From NCBI RefSeq assembly GCF_002705925.1, contig NZ_NKRE01000001.1:3017002-3081001 (forward strand): a stretch of 64,000 nt of DNA, in the 5' to 3' direction. Under the pieces are notes generated by a model that searched no databases, was not told the DNA's origin, and worked only from the letters and a program-made list of their open reading frames with translations. This document shows, one piece after another, positions 18,063-27,750 of the stretch. This stretch comes from Mycobacterium ostraviense. GTDB taxonomy: Bacteria > Actinomycetota > Actinomycetes > Mycobacteriales > Mycobacteriaceae. A program made the position numbers and the translations under genes. The first letter of the stretch is position 1. Each line of letters starts with the position of its first letter.

Positions 18063-18455
18063 CTCGGTTCTCAGCCGCGTCGGTGACGGCCCGGACGCTG
18101 ACGGTCAGCGTCCGGCCGGCCCATTCCGGCGCGTTCCGATGCCGTCTCGCGCCGTGCTGCGCGCGTCCCGTCCCATCGCGGTTCGAGCGATGCAGCGATC
18201 ACCATGCCAGGGTTGCCGACGTCCGCGCGGCGCCGGATTCGGCGGCCGTCCCGATCCCAAATTGCCGCATCTAGCTGGTCTTAACCTCGGTTAGGCTTGT
18301 TAACCATGACGTCCGGTACCGCTCATCGGCTGTTGCCGCATCAAAGCCGGCGCCGCGGCTGTGCAGCGTGCGCGCCGGTCGAACGATCCACTGCGGGTAC
18401 CTACCCGGCAGGTCTCGTCGCTGCGGCCTGGCGGCTGTTGGGAGGAGAGTAGGCG
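18063..18455. other. Intergenic region between espL and espK
   Basis: This is 393 bp with no convincing gene. It contains the hairpin described at 18091-18115. An AT-richer stretch at about 18276-18305 (TTAACCTCGGTTAGGCTTGTTAACC) could be a promoter or regulator site for esp[12 protein letters not shown] ribosome-binding site at 18440-18449 precedes the espK ATG. Confidence 0.4.
18091..18115 (+). terminator. Hairpin after espL, possible terminator
   Basis: Two perfect 12-bp arms (CCGGACGCTGAC at 18091-18102 and its complement at 18104-18115) are separated by one base, so in RNA the loop would open to about 5 nt. It begins 28 bp after the espL stop. There is no T-tract, as is common for mycobacterial terminators. 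Confidence 0.5.
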
Positions 18456-20759
18456 ATGGGCATTCCGAGGCCGATAGGAGAGTATGCCGGGCAGATGCTC
18501 GAGCCGAGCGGGTGGCCGGAAGCCGATGAGGACACCTTCTACGACCGGGCGCAGCAGTACAACCGGGTGTTGCACCAGTTCACCGACGTGATGGATGCCT
18601 GCCGCCACCAGCAGGTCGAGGTGTTCGACGGCGGTGTCTGGACCGGTGGGGCGGCCAATGCCGCCAACGGTGCCCTGGGGGCAAACCTCAGCCAGATGAG
18701 CACGCTGCAGGATTACCTGGTAACGGTGATCACCTGGCACCGCCATATTGGCGGGTTGATAGCCCAGGCAAAGGCGGATATCGGCAACAACGTGGACGGG
18801 GCGCAACGGGAAATAATCGCCCTGGAAAACGACCGCGACATGGATGCCGACGCGCGCAAGGCCGCTATCGAGTCGTTGGTGCGCGCCACGCACAGCGCCA
18901 ATGCCAGCCTGGTGGCGGAAGCCGCCGAGCGAGTCTCGGCGTCCAGGAACTGGAAGCCGCCGCACAACGCGCTCCAGGATCTGCTCCACCAGGTAACGCC
19001 TCCCACCCCTGAGGTGCCATCGTTGGCGGTACCAACTCCGGGCAAGCCTGCTCCCGCGCCCCCGGCGCCGAAGCCCTTCGAACCGACACCGGTCAACCCG
19101 CACAAGCCGGTGACACCTGGTGCACCGGTTACTCCGGTCAACCCGCGGCCGGCCCCGCCGGTAACGCCGGGCAAACCGGTAACCCCCGGCGTACCGGTTA
19201 CTCCCGTCACCCCCAGGCCGGTTCCCCCGGTGACCCCGGGCAAGCCGGTGACCCCGATCCCACCGGTGACACCGGGCAAGCCGGCTAAGCCGGTCACCCC
19301 GGTTAACCCGGTCGAGCCGAAACCGGAGCAGCCGGCCAGCCCAGTCGCTCCGGTCAATCCCGCCCCGGCCCCGGCGCCGGCCCCGGGCCCATCCACTCCC
19401 GTTTCACCGACTCCCGCGCCGGCGCCGGCGCCGAGCCCGCAACCGGCCCCGGTGGGCCCGTCGCCATCACCGAGCCAGCCGTCGATGCCGAGCGATCCGG
19501 GAACCCCGTCGACGCCCCATACTCCGTCGACCGAGCCCGCTCATGTGAAGCCGGCAGCCGCGACGGAGGCGCCGTCGATGCCGTCCGCGCAACCGACGGC
19601 TCCGTCGGGCCCGTCGCATGGCGACGATGGGTCGTCGTCACAGCCGATGGCACCCGCAGCCGCAGGCGGGATGCCGGCTGCCGCTCGCGGAATGTCCGGC
19701 GGGACCGCCGCTCCCGCGGCGTCAGCGGGGGCCAGCCCGAGCACCGGGCAGGGTGCCACGTCAAGTGCGGGCTCGCGTGCTGCCACCGGGCGGGCGCCGT
19801 TGGGCCCGGCCGGCAGGGCACCGGCAGCAGCGACTCCACGCGCAGCGTCGGCGCGTATAGCGCCTCCAGCGCGACCGGCGCCGCCGCCCGAGGCGCCCGA
19901 GAAGGAAAAGCCTGAGTCGGCCGACGACCTCACGGTGTTGCCGTCGGTGCCGGTTTCGGCGGCGCGGGCGGCGCGCGATGCCATTGCCGCGGCATCCGGT
20001 GCCCGCCGCGGCAAGGCCGACCCGCTGCGGTTGGCGCGTCGCATCGCAGCGGCATTGAATGCGCCCGACGTCCGTGACGAGGGGGATTACGGGTTCTTCT
20101 GGGTTACGGCGGTGACCACCGACGGCGAAATCGTGGTGGCCAACAGTTACGGCCTGGCGTACATACCCGACCACGTGCAATTGCCCGCGAACGTGTTCAT
20201 GGCCAGTGCCGACCACGCCATTCCGGCGGACGAAAAGGCCCAATTCGCCACCTATCCGATTCTCGCCGTGCAGGGATGGGCCGCGTTTCACGACCTGAAG
20301 CTGCGGGCGGTGATCGGAACCGCGGAGCAATTGGCCAACTCCGATCCCGGCGTGGCCAAGATCATCCTGGAAGCGGACGACATCCCAGACAGCGGCAAGA
20401 TGACCGGGCGCTCCCGGCTGGAGGTGGTGGATCCTTCGGCGGCGGCCCAGCTGGCCGAGACCGAGGACCTGCAGTTGCTGGGCCTGTTGCCGCCGGCCCC
20501 GGCCGATGCCAACCCTCCGGACGACGAACGGCACATGCTGTGGTTCGAGCTGATGAAGCCGATGACCAGCAGCGCCACCGGCCGCGAGGTGGCCCACTTG
20601 CGGGCGTTCCGCGCCTATGCCGGGCACTGCCAGGAGATCGCCCTGCACCAGGCATACGGCGCGGCCGACGCAGAGGCCCAGCGCCCTGCAGTCGAGGATT
20701 GGCTGTACTGGCGATATGTCACCGGTTTGCTCGACAGCGCCCTGACCGCGGCATCCTGA
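18456..20759 (+). CDS. espK: ESX-1 chaperone EspK
   Basis: This 767-aa protein has an N-terminal helical domain (residues 1 to about 170) with a W-T-G turn ([16 protein letters not shown]), similar to PPE/EspB helical bundles. A long Pro-rich region (about 185-480) with repeats of [10 protein letters not shown] follows. The globular C-terminal domain (about 515-767) includes [23 protein letters not shown] and [13 protein letters not shown]. EspK binds EspB and supports its export. The M. tuberculosis protein is slightly shorter (729 aa from memory), the difference being in the repeats. It ends 145 bp before the convergent espJ end, with an inverted repeat between. Confidence 0.94.
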   Translation: MGIPRPIGEYAGQMLEPSGWPEADEDTFYDRAQQYNRVLHQFTDVMDACRHQQVEVFDGGVWTGGAANAANGALGANLSQMSTLQDYLVTVITWHRHIGGLIAQAKADIGNNVDGAQREIIALENDRDMDADARKAAIESLVRATHSANASLVAEAAERVSASRNWKPPHNALQDLLHQVTPPTPEVPSLAVPTPGKPAPAPPAPKPFEPTPVNPHKPVTPGAPVTPVNPRPAPPVTPGKPVTPGVPVTPVTPRPVPPVTPGKPVTPIPPVTPGKPAKPVTPVNPVEPKPEQPASPVAPVNPAPAPAPAPGPSTPVSPTPAPAPAPSPQPAPVGPSPSPSQPSMPSDPGTPSTPHTPSTEPAHVKPAAATEAPSMPSAQPTAPSGPSHGDDGSSSQPMAPAAAGGMPAAARGMSGGTAAPAASAGASPSTGQGATSSAGSRAATGRAPLGPAGRAPAAATPRAASARIAPPARPAPPPEAPEKEKPESADDLTVLPSVPVSAARAARDAIAAASGARRGKADPLRLARRIAAALNAPDVRDEGDYGFFWVTAVTTDGEIVVANSYGLAYIPDHVQLPANVFMASADHAIPADEKAQFATYPILAVQGWAAFHDLKLRAVIGTAEQLANSDPGVAKIILEADDIPDSGKMTGRSRLEVVDPSAAAQLAETEDLQLLGLLPPAPADANPPDDERHMLWFELMKPMTSSATGREVAHLRAFRAYAGHCQEIALHQAYGAADAEAQRPAVEDWLYWRYVTGLLDSALTAAS
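19095..19310 (+). repeat. Proline/threonine codon repeats inside espK
   Basis: Imperfect repeats encode units such as [17 protein letters not shown] and PVTPVTPRP. They are in frame and part of the disordered EspK linker. The copy number probably varies between strains. Confidence 0.7.
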
Positions 20760-20811
20760 ACCCTGGCTGCCCCCCGGGGGTACATCGGCCCCGGGGCGGG
20801 GCCGGCGGCGA

Positions 20812-20886
20812 CGCCGAGATCTACCTGAGCGCGGAAAAGTTAAAGTTAAAGTTCGAGTGGACGTCACGCTTACGTAGATCTCGGCG
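20812..20886. repeat. Inverted repeat at the espK/espJ convergent junction
   Basis: Perfect 13-bp arms (CGCCGAGATCTAC at 20812-20824 and its complement at 20874-20886) enclose 49 bp, which includes a short tandem TTAAAG repeat (AAAGTTAAAGTTAAAG). It lies between the converging ends of espK and espJ, so it could be a bidirectional terminator or a small mobile-element-like repeat. I cannot tell which from one copy. Confidence 0.5.
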
Positions 20887-20903
20887 AAAGCGGTGCCCGC
20901 CGG

Positions 20904-21716
20904 TTAGACGGGTGCCGCGACCGAGCCCGCCGACGCGTTGCCGCCGGGCGCTGCGTGGACGGGAGCGCTGACCAACGTGGCCGCGCCGGCCGCGGCGCTG
21001 TCTTCGTCGTCTTTGTCCTCGTCTTTCTTGGTGTCATCGACGAGCTGCCCCTGCTGCTCCGGCTTGGTGTCGGAGGCGAGCTGGGCGGGCGACGCGCCGG
21101 CGCCTTGCGAACCTTGTGAGCCCGCCTGCTGCGCCGACTGGCTGATGGTCTGTGCGATCGGCGATGCTTGCTGCGCCATCTGACCGGCTTGTGGGGCCAG
21201 CTGGACGACCTGCGGCACGGTAGCAGCCACCCGCGGCGACAGCGCCTCGGCCTGGGCACTTACCGCCTGGCCGAGCTGCGACACCGCACCCGCGGGCGCA
21301 CCCAGCAGTTGCGCGGCTGGCGCACCCAGCAGTTGCGCGGCGGGAGCGCCCAGCGATTGGGCTGACTGTCCCGTCAGGCTGGCCGCGGCACCGGCCACCC
21401 CGCTGCCTTCGCGCTGTTGGCCGTCGGAGTCGAATTGGTACTGCGTCAACGCGTCGCCCAGCGACTGATCGGCTTTGCTATAGATGTCAGCCGCGGTGGA
21501 CATGCTGGTTGCTGTCCGCTTGAGAGCGGCACTGACGCCGGGCAACCCGTCGGAAACCAATGATTCGATGCCCGGCATCGTCTCGTTGATCGCTGCCGAT
21601 AACGGATCGGATCCGGTCGCCGCGATTGGTGCCGGAAGCGTCGGGAAAACGAGTTCGGCGAGTTTGCTTCCAGCGGCAATCAGGCGGGCGGGATCGACGG
21701 CCAGTGGTTCAGCCAT
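20904..21716 (-). CDS. espJ: ESX-1 secretion-associated protein EspJ
   Basis: This 270-aa protein begins MAEPLAVDPARLIAAGSKLAE. The N-terminal half is helical with the conserved block TMPGIESLVSDGLPGV, and the C-terminal half is Ala/Gln/Ser-rich and acidic-basic mixed. An internal tandem repeat QLLGAPAA is present. It is the last gene of the reverse ESX-1 arm, downstream of eccD1. EspJ is a substrate-like protein of unknown role; it has been found in culture filtrates of pathogenic mycobacteria. The GAAGGGATTTTGCG sequence before the ATG holds the ribosome-binding site. Confidence 0.92.
   Translation of the reverse strand: MAEPLAVDPARLIAAGSKLAELVFPTLPAPIAATGSDPLSAAINETMPGIESLVSDGLPGVSAALKRTATSMSTAADIYSKADQSLGDALTQYQFDSDGQQREGSGVAGAAASLTGQSAQSLGAPAAQLLGAPAAQLLGAPAGAVSQLGQAVSAQAEALSPRVAATVPQVVQLAPQAGQMAQQASPIAQTISQSAQQAGSQGSQGAGASPAQLASDTKPEQQGQLVDDTKKDEDKDDEDSAAAGAATLVSAPVHAAPGGNASAGSVAAPV
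21295..21352 (-). repeat. 24-bp tandem repeat in espJ
   Basis: Two near-perfect 24-bp units (21295-21318 and 21319-21342, one mismatch at the end) and a decayed third unit encode repeated A-P-A-A-Q-L-L-G. It is in frame, so it changes length without breaking the protein. Confidence 0.7.
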
Positions 21717-21829
21717 CGCAAAATCCCTTCTGTAGATTACCCATCGAGCAAATTTTACCCGACATCACATAACGCCAATCGCGCCAATTTGAGCCACCAG
21801 TGCCGTGCATAAAAACGCATGCCGACAGC

Positions 21830-23365
21830 TCAGAAGCGGATATTCCGCACCGTGTCATAGACACTGGTGATCCATAGCAGCAGGGGAACGATGGATGCCA
21901 CCATTGCGCCGTCGATCAATTCCAGAATCCGCTTCATCACCGGCGAGACCCGACGAACCTGAGCCGTCGCTCCCACCACGATCAGAGCCACCACGGCAGT
22001 GGCGAGATAAATGGTCAGCATCAGCCAGGCGTCGTGCGGATACCAGAGGCTGAGCTTGACGGCCAGGCCTGTCGGGATGACGACGGCCGCCGCCAGCATT
22101 GCCCACGCACACCACCGGTCTGCGTACAGCCGCGACCGGAACCCACAGATCACGGTGATCAGGCCCGCCACCACCAGGCTGTGCACGAAGAAGTGTCCGT
22201 GCACCACCACCGCGATCGAACCGCCGGCAAGCACCAGCGTCCCGGCCGTGACGTAGCCGATGAGCAGCTGCTTGGCCAGTTTGCTGCGCTCGGTCAGACG
22301 TGCGGCGGACGCCGGCGCCGACGCGATGATGGCCTGCCAGGTCGGAGTTTCCTCGTTGGTGGCGTCCTGGGCGGTGACGGGATCGAGCAGTTCCTCGTTG
22401 TCCACGGTTTCGCCCGGAACGGGGATGGGCGGTAGCGCAATCCGCGCGACGGCGACGGTCAGTTTGGCCGCATTCGTGACGATGAACAGCCCGAATGCGA
22501 TTGCGCCTGCAGGGACCCAGTGCTGGTAGCCGTAGCCGAAGGCGACGGCGGCGGCAATGGTCGCGATCGATGTGATCGCGACGAACGACGCCACTTCATG
22601 ACGCCGCCGAGGACCGCCGCGGGTCATCAGTGTCAGGAACAACACGGCCGTGGCGGCAGCCGCGAGCTGCGGAGCTCCCAGCGAGTTGACTCCACGCGGC
22701 AGCGGAACGGCGATCGCGGCCGCGGCGGTGAGCGGTTGGTAGGCCGTGAGCAGCAGGCTCTCGGACAGGCCGATTTTCTGGTAGAAGCGCGTTGCGACAA
22801 AGCAGCCCACGAGAACCGCTACCCCGATGATGCCGATCGCCAGCGGCCAGAACGGGCTGCGGCCGGTGGCCCACCACGCCCGAACGGCGACCGCGGTGAT
22901 CGGCAGGGTCATCACCGGTATTGCCACGTAAACGAAGCGATCCAGGGCCGAGCGGTCGAACTCCGGCGATTCGTCAAGCACCGCTATCGCGTCGATGACG
23001 TCTTCGACGAGCGGCCGATACCGCTCGGTGCGGCTCACGGTCACCAGGGTGAGCAATGAGCCGTCGACCACTCCGGCTTCGTCGAGCGATTGATCCAGTC
23101 TCAGCGGCGGGAAGCCGGGCCGGGCGAAGGCCCACACGCCCTGCGCGGAAAAGTCGAAGCCGGCCAAGACGTCGGGCGGGGTGTCTTCCAGCAGATCGGC
23201 CAGCACCGCGACGGTGTCGTCGATATAGGTTTCCATGGGCGCCGCCGCGGGCAGCACCAGGTCCGTCATCCGTTTGCCGGTCAGGATGGTCACCCGGGTG
23301 GTCGCGGGTTTGGGCGGAGTTGTTCCCGTGGCGACGGCAGGGGCGGCAACGGCAGGTGCGCTCAT
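21830..23365 (-). CDS. eccD1: ESX-1 membrane channel component EccD1
   Basis: This 511-aa protein has an N-terminal ubiquitin-like domain (about residues 20-115: VTILTGKRMTDLVLP to GSLLTLVTVSR) followed by about eleven membrane segments. The C-terminus DGAMVASIVPLLLWITSVYDTVRNIRF is conserved. EccD1 is the core membrane subunit of ESX-1. The start overlaps the end of espI by 4 bp, so translation is probably coupled. It shares topology with EccD2 at 6579-8108 but little close sequence. Confidence 0.95.
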   Translation of the reverse strand: MSAPAVAAPAVATGTTPPKPATTRVTILTGKRMTDLVLPAAAPMETYIDDTVAVLADLLEDTPPDVLAGFDFSAQGVWAFARPGFPPLRLDQSLDEAGVVDGSLLTLVTVSRTERYRPLVEDVIDAIAVLDESPEFDRSALDRFVYVAIPVMTLPITAVAVRAWWATGRSPFWPLAIGIIGVAVLVGCFVATRFYQKIGLSESLLLTAYQPLTAAAAIAVPLPRGVNSLGAPQLAAAATAVLFLTLMTRGGPRRRHEVASFVAITSIATIAAAVAFGYGYQHWVPAGAIAFGLFIVTNAAKLTVAVARIALPPIPVPGETVDNEELLDPVTAQDATNEETPTWQAIIASAPASAARLTERSKLAKQLLIGYVTAGTLVLAGGSIAVVVHGHFFVHSLVVAGLITVICGFRSRLYADRWCAWAMLAAAVVIPTGLAVKLSLWYPHDAWLMLTIYLATAVVALIVVGATAQVRRVSPVMKRILELIDGAMVASIVPLLLWITSVYDTVRNIRF

Positions 23366-25767
23366 CGGCGTCCGGCCCTTTCAAAATCGTCGGATAAAGC
23401 TGCTGCCAGCTCGAGGATTCGTCGCTTGTAGACCGGGCCGAGCTGGTCGAGGTGAATTTCGCCGCCGGTCGCGATGTGCTTGTCCCACGGTAAGACCACC
23501 ACCCGGCCGGGTTGGAGCTGCTGTTCGAACTGCCGGACCACGTGCTTTTCAGCGACGTTGGTCTCTCCGACCGAGACGTGGTCGATGACCACGCAGGCGC
23601 GGTTCAGAAGGTCCTGATATCCGTTGTGACGCAACCACTCCAGGGCAATTGCGGCTTGGCGAGCGCTGTCGATCGATACGTTCGTCACGATCACTATTGC
23701 CGACGATGTTTCCAGTACGCTGCGGGTCACCGGGTCGAAGAGCCCGGCTCCGCAGTCGGCAATGACGAGGTTGTAGAACCTGGATACCCTGTCGACCGCG
23801 ACCCGCATGTCCTCGCCGCTGAGCCCGCGGCGTGCGGTGGTGTATTCCTGAGCGGGCAGGATTTCGAGATTGGCGGCGTTCACGCTGGTGTGCGCGCGGA
23901 CGTCGTTGTAGTGCGACAACTCCGGGTCGGCCAGGAGATCCGCGATCGACGAGGGTGACGAACGGCCGGCGCGGTCGGCGAGGTTTCCGCAGCCCGGATC
24001 CGCATCGAGCACCAGGATCCGGTCACCCCGCACCTGCGCCAGTGTCGTGCCCAGCGTGACCGTCGTGGTGGTCTTGCCGGCACCGCCCTTCAGGCCGAGC
24101 ACCGCGATCTGATACGAGCCACGAGGTCTTCTGCTGACCCGGTTACGCAGGCCCAGTTCGTATTTCTCGTCGGGTGACAGTCCGAAGTTGATCCGAGTGA
24201 CCGAGTGCACCCAACGCCGCCACCCTCGTCTGGATACCAGCTTCGCGGGCTTCCCGGCGCGACGACCATCGACGGGAGCAGGCTGGCTCTGGGGCCTGGC
24301 CGGGGCCGTAGCGGCTGGGGGTTGACCCTGGGTGGGAGAGTGCGGCGGTTGAGCGCGCACCGGGCCAGGGGGCTGAGCCCGAGTGGGCGCCAGCCGGGAC
24401 GGAGGCAGCGCGGTTGTTGGTGTCGCGTCAGCGGCCTGATCGGCGCGCCGCCGGGCGCGACGGCCGCCGGTGGGTTCGGGATGGGTTTCGGTAGGAGGAG
24501 CGGCCGCGGCAGGCGCGGCCTCCGACGGACGATCGACATCGGAGTGACCTTGCGGTAACCACGCGAACGCGGATCCCGGTCCGACCCTGGACGCCGGTTG
24601 CGTCTCGTCTGTCGACGGGCGTTGCGGAAGGGCGGCACCAGCTCCCGACGGCGCCTCGTCGTCGTCCGGTTCGGGCCGATAGCGGTGACCCTTGCGGGCG
24701 TGTCGCGAATGCCGGGGCGCATCGGACTGCGGTTGCGCGGGGGACGGTTGCTGATTCTCGCCGGCCCGAACGCTAGGTGGTGACGCCTCGGTCGCAACCG
24801 GCCGAGTCGGCGCGGTAGGAGGCTGGGGTGGTTTCGGGGCGGCCGCAACCGGTTGGATGGCGGACCGCGATGGTTGTGGTGCTGCTTGGGGGGAGGGTGA
24901 TCGCCAAGTCGTGGCCGGTGGCGGTGGGCCGGCGCGGTGCGGGGGTTCGGGTCGTGGTGGTGCTGGCGTCGGCGGCGCGCCCATCGGCATCGGTGCTACT
25001 GGTGGTTTGGGTGCGGGCGGTGCCGGTGGCGGTTCGGCCGAGGGCTGCTTGTCGGCCGGCGGTTCAGCGGCGGACATCGGTTTGCCGGGCGGTGCAGTTT
25101 CCGGGGGTTTGGGCGGCGTCGGTGGTTCGGCGGAGACTTGCGGTCGTACCGATGGTGGGACGGGTGGTTCGGGTGGTGCCGGCGGGGGTTCGGGTGGTGC
25201 CGGCGGGGGTCCGCCGATCGGCATCGGCGGCAGTGGCGACGTGGCCCCGGCAGGGACGGCTTCGCTGATCGGCGTCGCCGGTGCCGGTTCGGCGGCAGCC
25301 GGGTTATCCGCCGGTGGTGGTTCTGGCGGTTCACCCGCCGACTTATCCCGCGATGGTGGTTCTGGGGGTTCGGGTGGTTCTGGGGGTTCGGGTGGTGCCG
25401 CTGGGGGTCCCCCGATCGGCATCGGAGGCAGTGGCGACTTGGGTCCGGCCGGTGCCGGCTCGGCGGCGGCTCGCGGTGGTTCGGGTGGTGCCGGTGGTGG
25501 TTCGGGTGGTGCCGGCGGGGGTCCCCCGATCGGCATGGGGGGCAGCGGCGGTTTCGGTGGCGGTGGCGTCTCTACCGATGCCGGAGGCGGGGTCACCGCC
25601 GGGGGAAACGGCTGCGACCAGTCGATCGGTGTTGCGGGAGCGTCGCCATTAGGTTTGGCGGGCGGCGGATACGGCGAACTCGCATCGAAGTACGATTCCG
25701 TGCCCTCTTCTTCTGGAGGCTCCGAACCTTCAGCGGGCCGAAAGAGTTTGTCATAGTCGGCCGGCAT
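23362..25767 (-). CDS. espI: ESX-1 ATP-binding protein EspI
   Basis: This 801-aa protein has residues 1 to about 510 that are Pro/Ala-rich and disordered, with four copies of a P-M-P-I-G-G-P-P block. The C-terminal third is a ParA/MinD-like ATPase: linker GWRRWVHSVTRINFGLSPDE, P-loop LKGGAGKTTTT with Lys565, VLDADPGCGNLADR and ADCGAGLFDP. M. tuberculosis EspI (666 aa from memory) has a shorter Pro-rich part. In M. tuberculosis EspI lowers ESX-1 secretion when ATP is low and is otherwise not essential for it. It lies between esxA and eccD1 and is separated from esxA by a hairpin. Confidence 0.94.
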   Translation of the reverse strand: MPADYDKLFRPAEGSEPPEEEGTESYFDASSPYPPPAKPNGDAPATPIDWSQPFPPAVTPPPASVETPPPPKPPLPPMPIGGPPPAPPEPPPAPPEPPRAAAEPAPAGPKSPLPPMPIGGPPAAPPEPPEPPEPPEPPSRDKSAGEPPEPPPADNPAAAEPAPATPISEAVPAGATSPLPPMPIGGPPPAPPEPPPAPPEPPVPPSVRPQVSAEPPTPPKPPETAPPGKPMSAAEPPADKQPSAEPPPAPPAPKPPVAPMPMGAPPTPAPPRPEPPHRAGPPPPATTWRSPSPQAAPQPSRSAIQPVAAAPKPPQPPTAPTRPVATEASPPSVRAGENQQPSPAQPQSDAPRHSRHARKGHRYRPEPDDDEAPSGAGAALPQRPSTDETQPASRVGPGSAFAWLPQGHSDVDRPSEAAPAAAAPPTETHPEPTGGRRARRRADQAADATPTTALPPSRLAPTRAQPPGPVRAQPPHSPTQGQPPAATAPARPQSQPAPVDGRRAGKPAKLVSRRGWRRWVHSVTRINFGLSPDEKYELGLRNRVSRRPRGSYQIAVLGLKGGAGKTTTTVTLGTTLAQVRGDRILVLDADPGCGNLADRAGRSSPSSIADLLADPELSHYNDVRAHTSVNAANLEILPAQEYTTARRGLSGEDMRVAVDRVSRFYNLVIADCGAGLFDPVTRSVLETSSAIVIVTNVSIDSARQAAIALEWLRHNGYQDLLNRACVVIDHVSVGETNVAEKHVVRQFEQQLQPGRVVVLPWDKHIATGGEIHLDQLGPVYKRRILELAAALSDDFERAGRR
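24970..25560 (-). repeat. Proline-rich repeat block in espI
   Basis: Four in-frame copies of a unit encoding P-L-P-P-M-P-I-G-G-P-P-x-A-P-P-E-P-P lie at about 24976, 25207, 25405 and 25525; the first is degenerate (APMPMGAPP). The block is the source of the extra length of EspI here and is prone to slippage and assembly error. Confidence 0.65.
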
Positions 25768-25801
25768 GAGAACCTCTCAGAAGTTCGCCAATAATAGGAC
25801 A

Positions 25802-25856
25802 AAGCACGAGAAGGGGCGAGATCCCCAAAGGGTTGAACTCGCCCGATCTCGTGCTT
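25802..25856 (-). terminator. Strong hairpin between esxA and espI
   Basis: Arms AAGCACGAGA (25802-25811) and TCTCGTGCTT (25847-25856) pair perfectly, and an inner GGGCGAG/CTCGCCC pair extends the stem. On the minus strand it begins 28 bp after the esxA stop and is followed by a T-rich stretch (TTTGTCCTATTATT). It could partly end transcription so that esxB-esxA mRNA exceeds espI-eccD1 mRNA, or protect the esxA 3' end. Confidence 0.75.
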
Positions 25857-25883
25857 CGGTATTGTACGCGAATAGGGGGTTAC

Positions 25884-26174
<291 letters not shown>

Positions 26175-26206
26175 CTATTGCTCCGTTTCTTCGTGGTAAT
26201 TAGGGG

Positions 26207-26509
26207 TCAGAAGCCCATTTGTGAGGACAGCGCCTGCTGCTGCTCCTCGTCGGCCTTCGAGTATTGGACGCCGGCCTGACGAATGTTCGTCGAAATTTCC
26301 TCGAGCTCCGCCTTTTGCTTGTTGGCCGCCTCTTGGAAGCGCACCACCGCGGCCTGGGCCGCCGCGCCCGCCGCACCACGCCATTGGGCCTGCAGCGAAG
26401 CAGCGGTTGACTCGACCTGGTCGATCTGGGTCTTCATGTCACCGGAGATCCGCTCGAAGTTACCTGCCTCCTGCGCGAGGGTAGCGGCATCGGTCTTCAT
26501 CTCTGCCAT
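26207..26509 (-). CDS. esxB: ESX-1 secreted protein EsxB (CFP-10)
   Basis: This 100-aa protein begins MAEMKTDAATLAQEAGNFER. The W-R-G turn (LQAQWRGAAGAAAQ) and the C-terminal export signal Y-S-K-A-D are present. The last residues LSSQMGF are the signal that M. tuberculosis EsxB uses to bind EccCb1. It pairs with EsxA. A GAAAGAGAGAAAGT stretch before the ATG supplies the ribosome-binding site. PPE68 lies upstream. Confidence 0.98.
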   Translation of the reverse strand: MAEMKTDAATLAQEAGNFERISGDMKTQIDQVESTAASLQAQWRGAAGAAAQAAVVRFQEAANKQKAELEEISTNIRQAGVQYSKADEEQQQALSSQMGF

Positions 26510-26601
26510 GCTGGACTACTTTCTCTCTTTCTTTTCCTCGCCAAAATGTTGGCAAGTCTTCCGGCCCGGGTGGCCGGGAAGTCTGTTGTCTGCGGCGACG
26601 A

Positions 26602-27702
26602 TCACCAGTCGTCCTCGTCGTCCCAGGCGTCTTCGTCTGCGTCGTTGCGCTCCTGGGTGAGCGTGGCCGGTGCGGCCAGCCCGGGTCGGGAAGAGCCGCC
26701 GGTTTGTGCTCCCTGTCCCATCGCGCCGGCACCCACCGGGGCCGCTCCGCTGGTCGCCGACGACCCTGCAGCAGCGGCGGGTTGCACGGCCGGGCCGACA
26801 GGCTTGTCGAGCAGCTCGCTCATGAGCGGCGTGCGGGCCACCGTCCCGCCGGCGCCCGGCAGCGCCTCCCCGCGCAGCAAACCCGCCCCCATACTGGCGC
26901 CGGATCCGCCGGCCAACGGGTGGTTGGACAGTGGACTGGTGCCGACCAGGCCCATCTGCAGAGACTCGTCGTCGGCCGGATTGCTGCCGGCCATGCCGCC
27001 GGTCTGGCTGAACATCGACGTCATCTGTTGCATCGGTTGGGTCAGCTGCTGCATGGGCCCGCTCGCCTCGGCGAGCTGGCCAGCCGTCGCCTGAAGCTGG
27101 CTGGCCGGTACGCCGGTGACCTGTGACGCCATATCGAAGACCGGGCTCGCCGCCATGCTCTGGCCGCTCATGCTCGGGTCGAGGATCGCGGTCATCGGCT
27201 CGAGCTTTTCGAAGAGCGTGTTAGCCAGGGTCTCGGCCTGGTAGACGTCCATCGCCAGGGCGGCCTGAGTCCACATGCGGATGAAGTAGTCCATCTCGTT
27301 GAAGGCGATCGGCACGGTGTTGATGCCGAAGAAATTGGTCGCCATCAGAATCGCGGTGGTGATGTGGTTGGCCGCGATCTCGGCCAGCGACGGCGTGGTC
27401 GCCATCGCCTGCGTGTATGCGGCCGCCTGCGCCGTGGCCTGCAGACCCCGTGTTTTGGCCTGCGTTGAGGCGGTCTGCAGCCAGGTCACCATCGGCAGGG
27501 CAGCGTTGATGGCCTTGTCGCTGCCTCCGCCGGTCCACGCTTCACCCAGCGAGTTCAAGCGAGCGGTCAATTCGACGGCCTGAGCGTCCAGGGCGGCCGC
27601 GAATGCCGCCCAGCCCGTGGCTGCGGCCAGCATCGGAGCCGGGCCCGCGCCGGCCATCAGCCGCGCGGTGTTCAGCTCCGGCGGCATTGCGTGCCACCAC
27701 AT
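26602..27702 (-). CDS. PPE68: PPE family protein PPE68 of ESX-1
   Basis: This 366-aa protein begins [20 protein letters not shown] with the P-P-E motif, followed by the PPE helical domain with W-T-G ([11 protein letters not shown]). An acidic C-terminus [10 protein letters not shown] closes the protein. I chose the ATG at 27702, 8 bp after GGAG, over the in-frame GTG at 27711. PPE68 pairs with PE35, is chaperoned by EspG1 and associates with the cell envelope. It lies between PE35 and esxB in the conserved PE35-PPE68-esxB-esxA operon. Confidence 0.96.
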   Translation of the reverse strand: MWWHAMPPELNTARLMAGAGPAPMLAAATGWAAFAAALDAQAVELTARLNSLGEAWTGGGSDKAINAALPMVTWLQTASTQAKTRGLQATAQAAAYTQAMATTPSLAEIAANHITTAILMATNFFGINTVPIAFNEMDYFIRMWTQAALAMDVYQAETLANTLFEKLEPMTAILDPSMSGQSMAASPVFDMASQVTGVPASQLQATAGQLAEASGPMQQLTQPMQQMTSMFSQTGGMAGSNPADDESLQMGLVGTSPLSNHPLAGGSGASMGAGLLRGEALPGAGGTVARTPLMSELLDKPVGPAVQPAAAAGSSATSGAAPVGAGAMGQGAQTGGSSRPGLAAPATLTQERNDADEDAWDDEDDW

Positions 27703-27750
27703 GGCGATCACTCCTTCTGGTTGCGCTGTCTCTGTCGGTTGGTTGACCTG

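Noticed and set aside
20812..20824. Part of an Illumina P5 adapter (CCGAGATCTAC)
   Set aside because: Only 11 bases agree with P5 and the flanking bases do not; the match is explained by the genomic inverted repeat.
24970..25560. CRISPR-like array
   Set aside because: The repeats are in-frame proline codons of espI without unique spacers of constant length.
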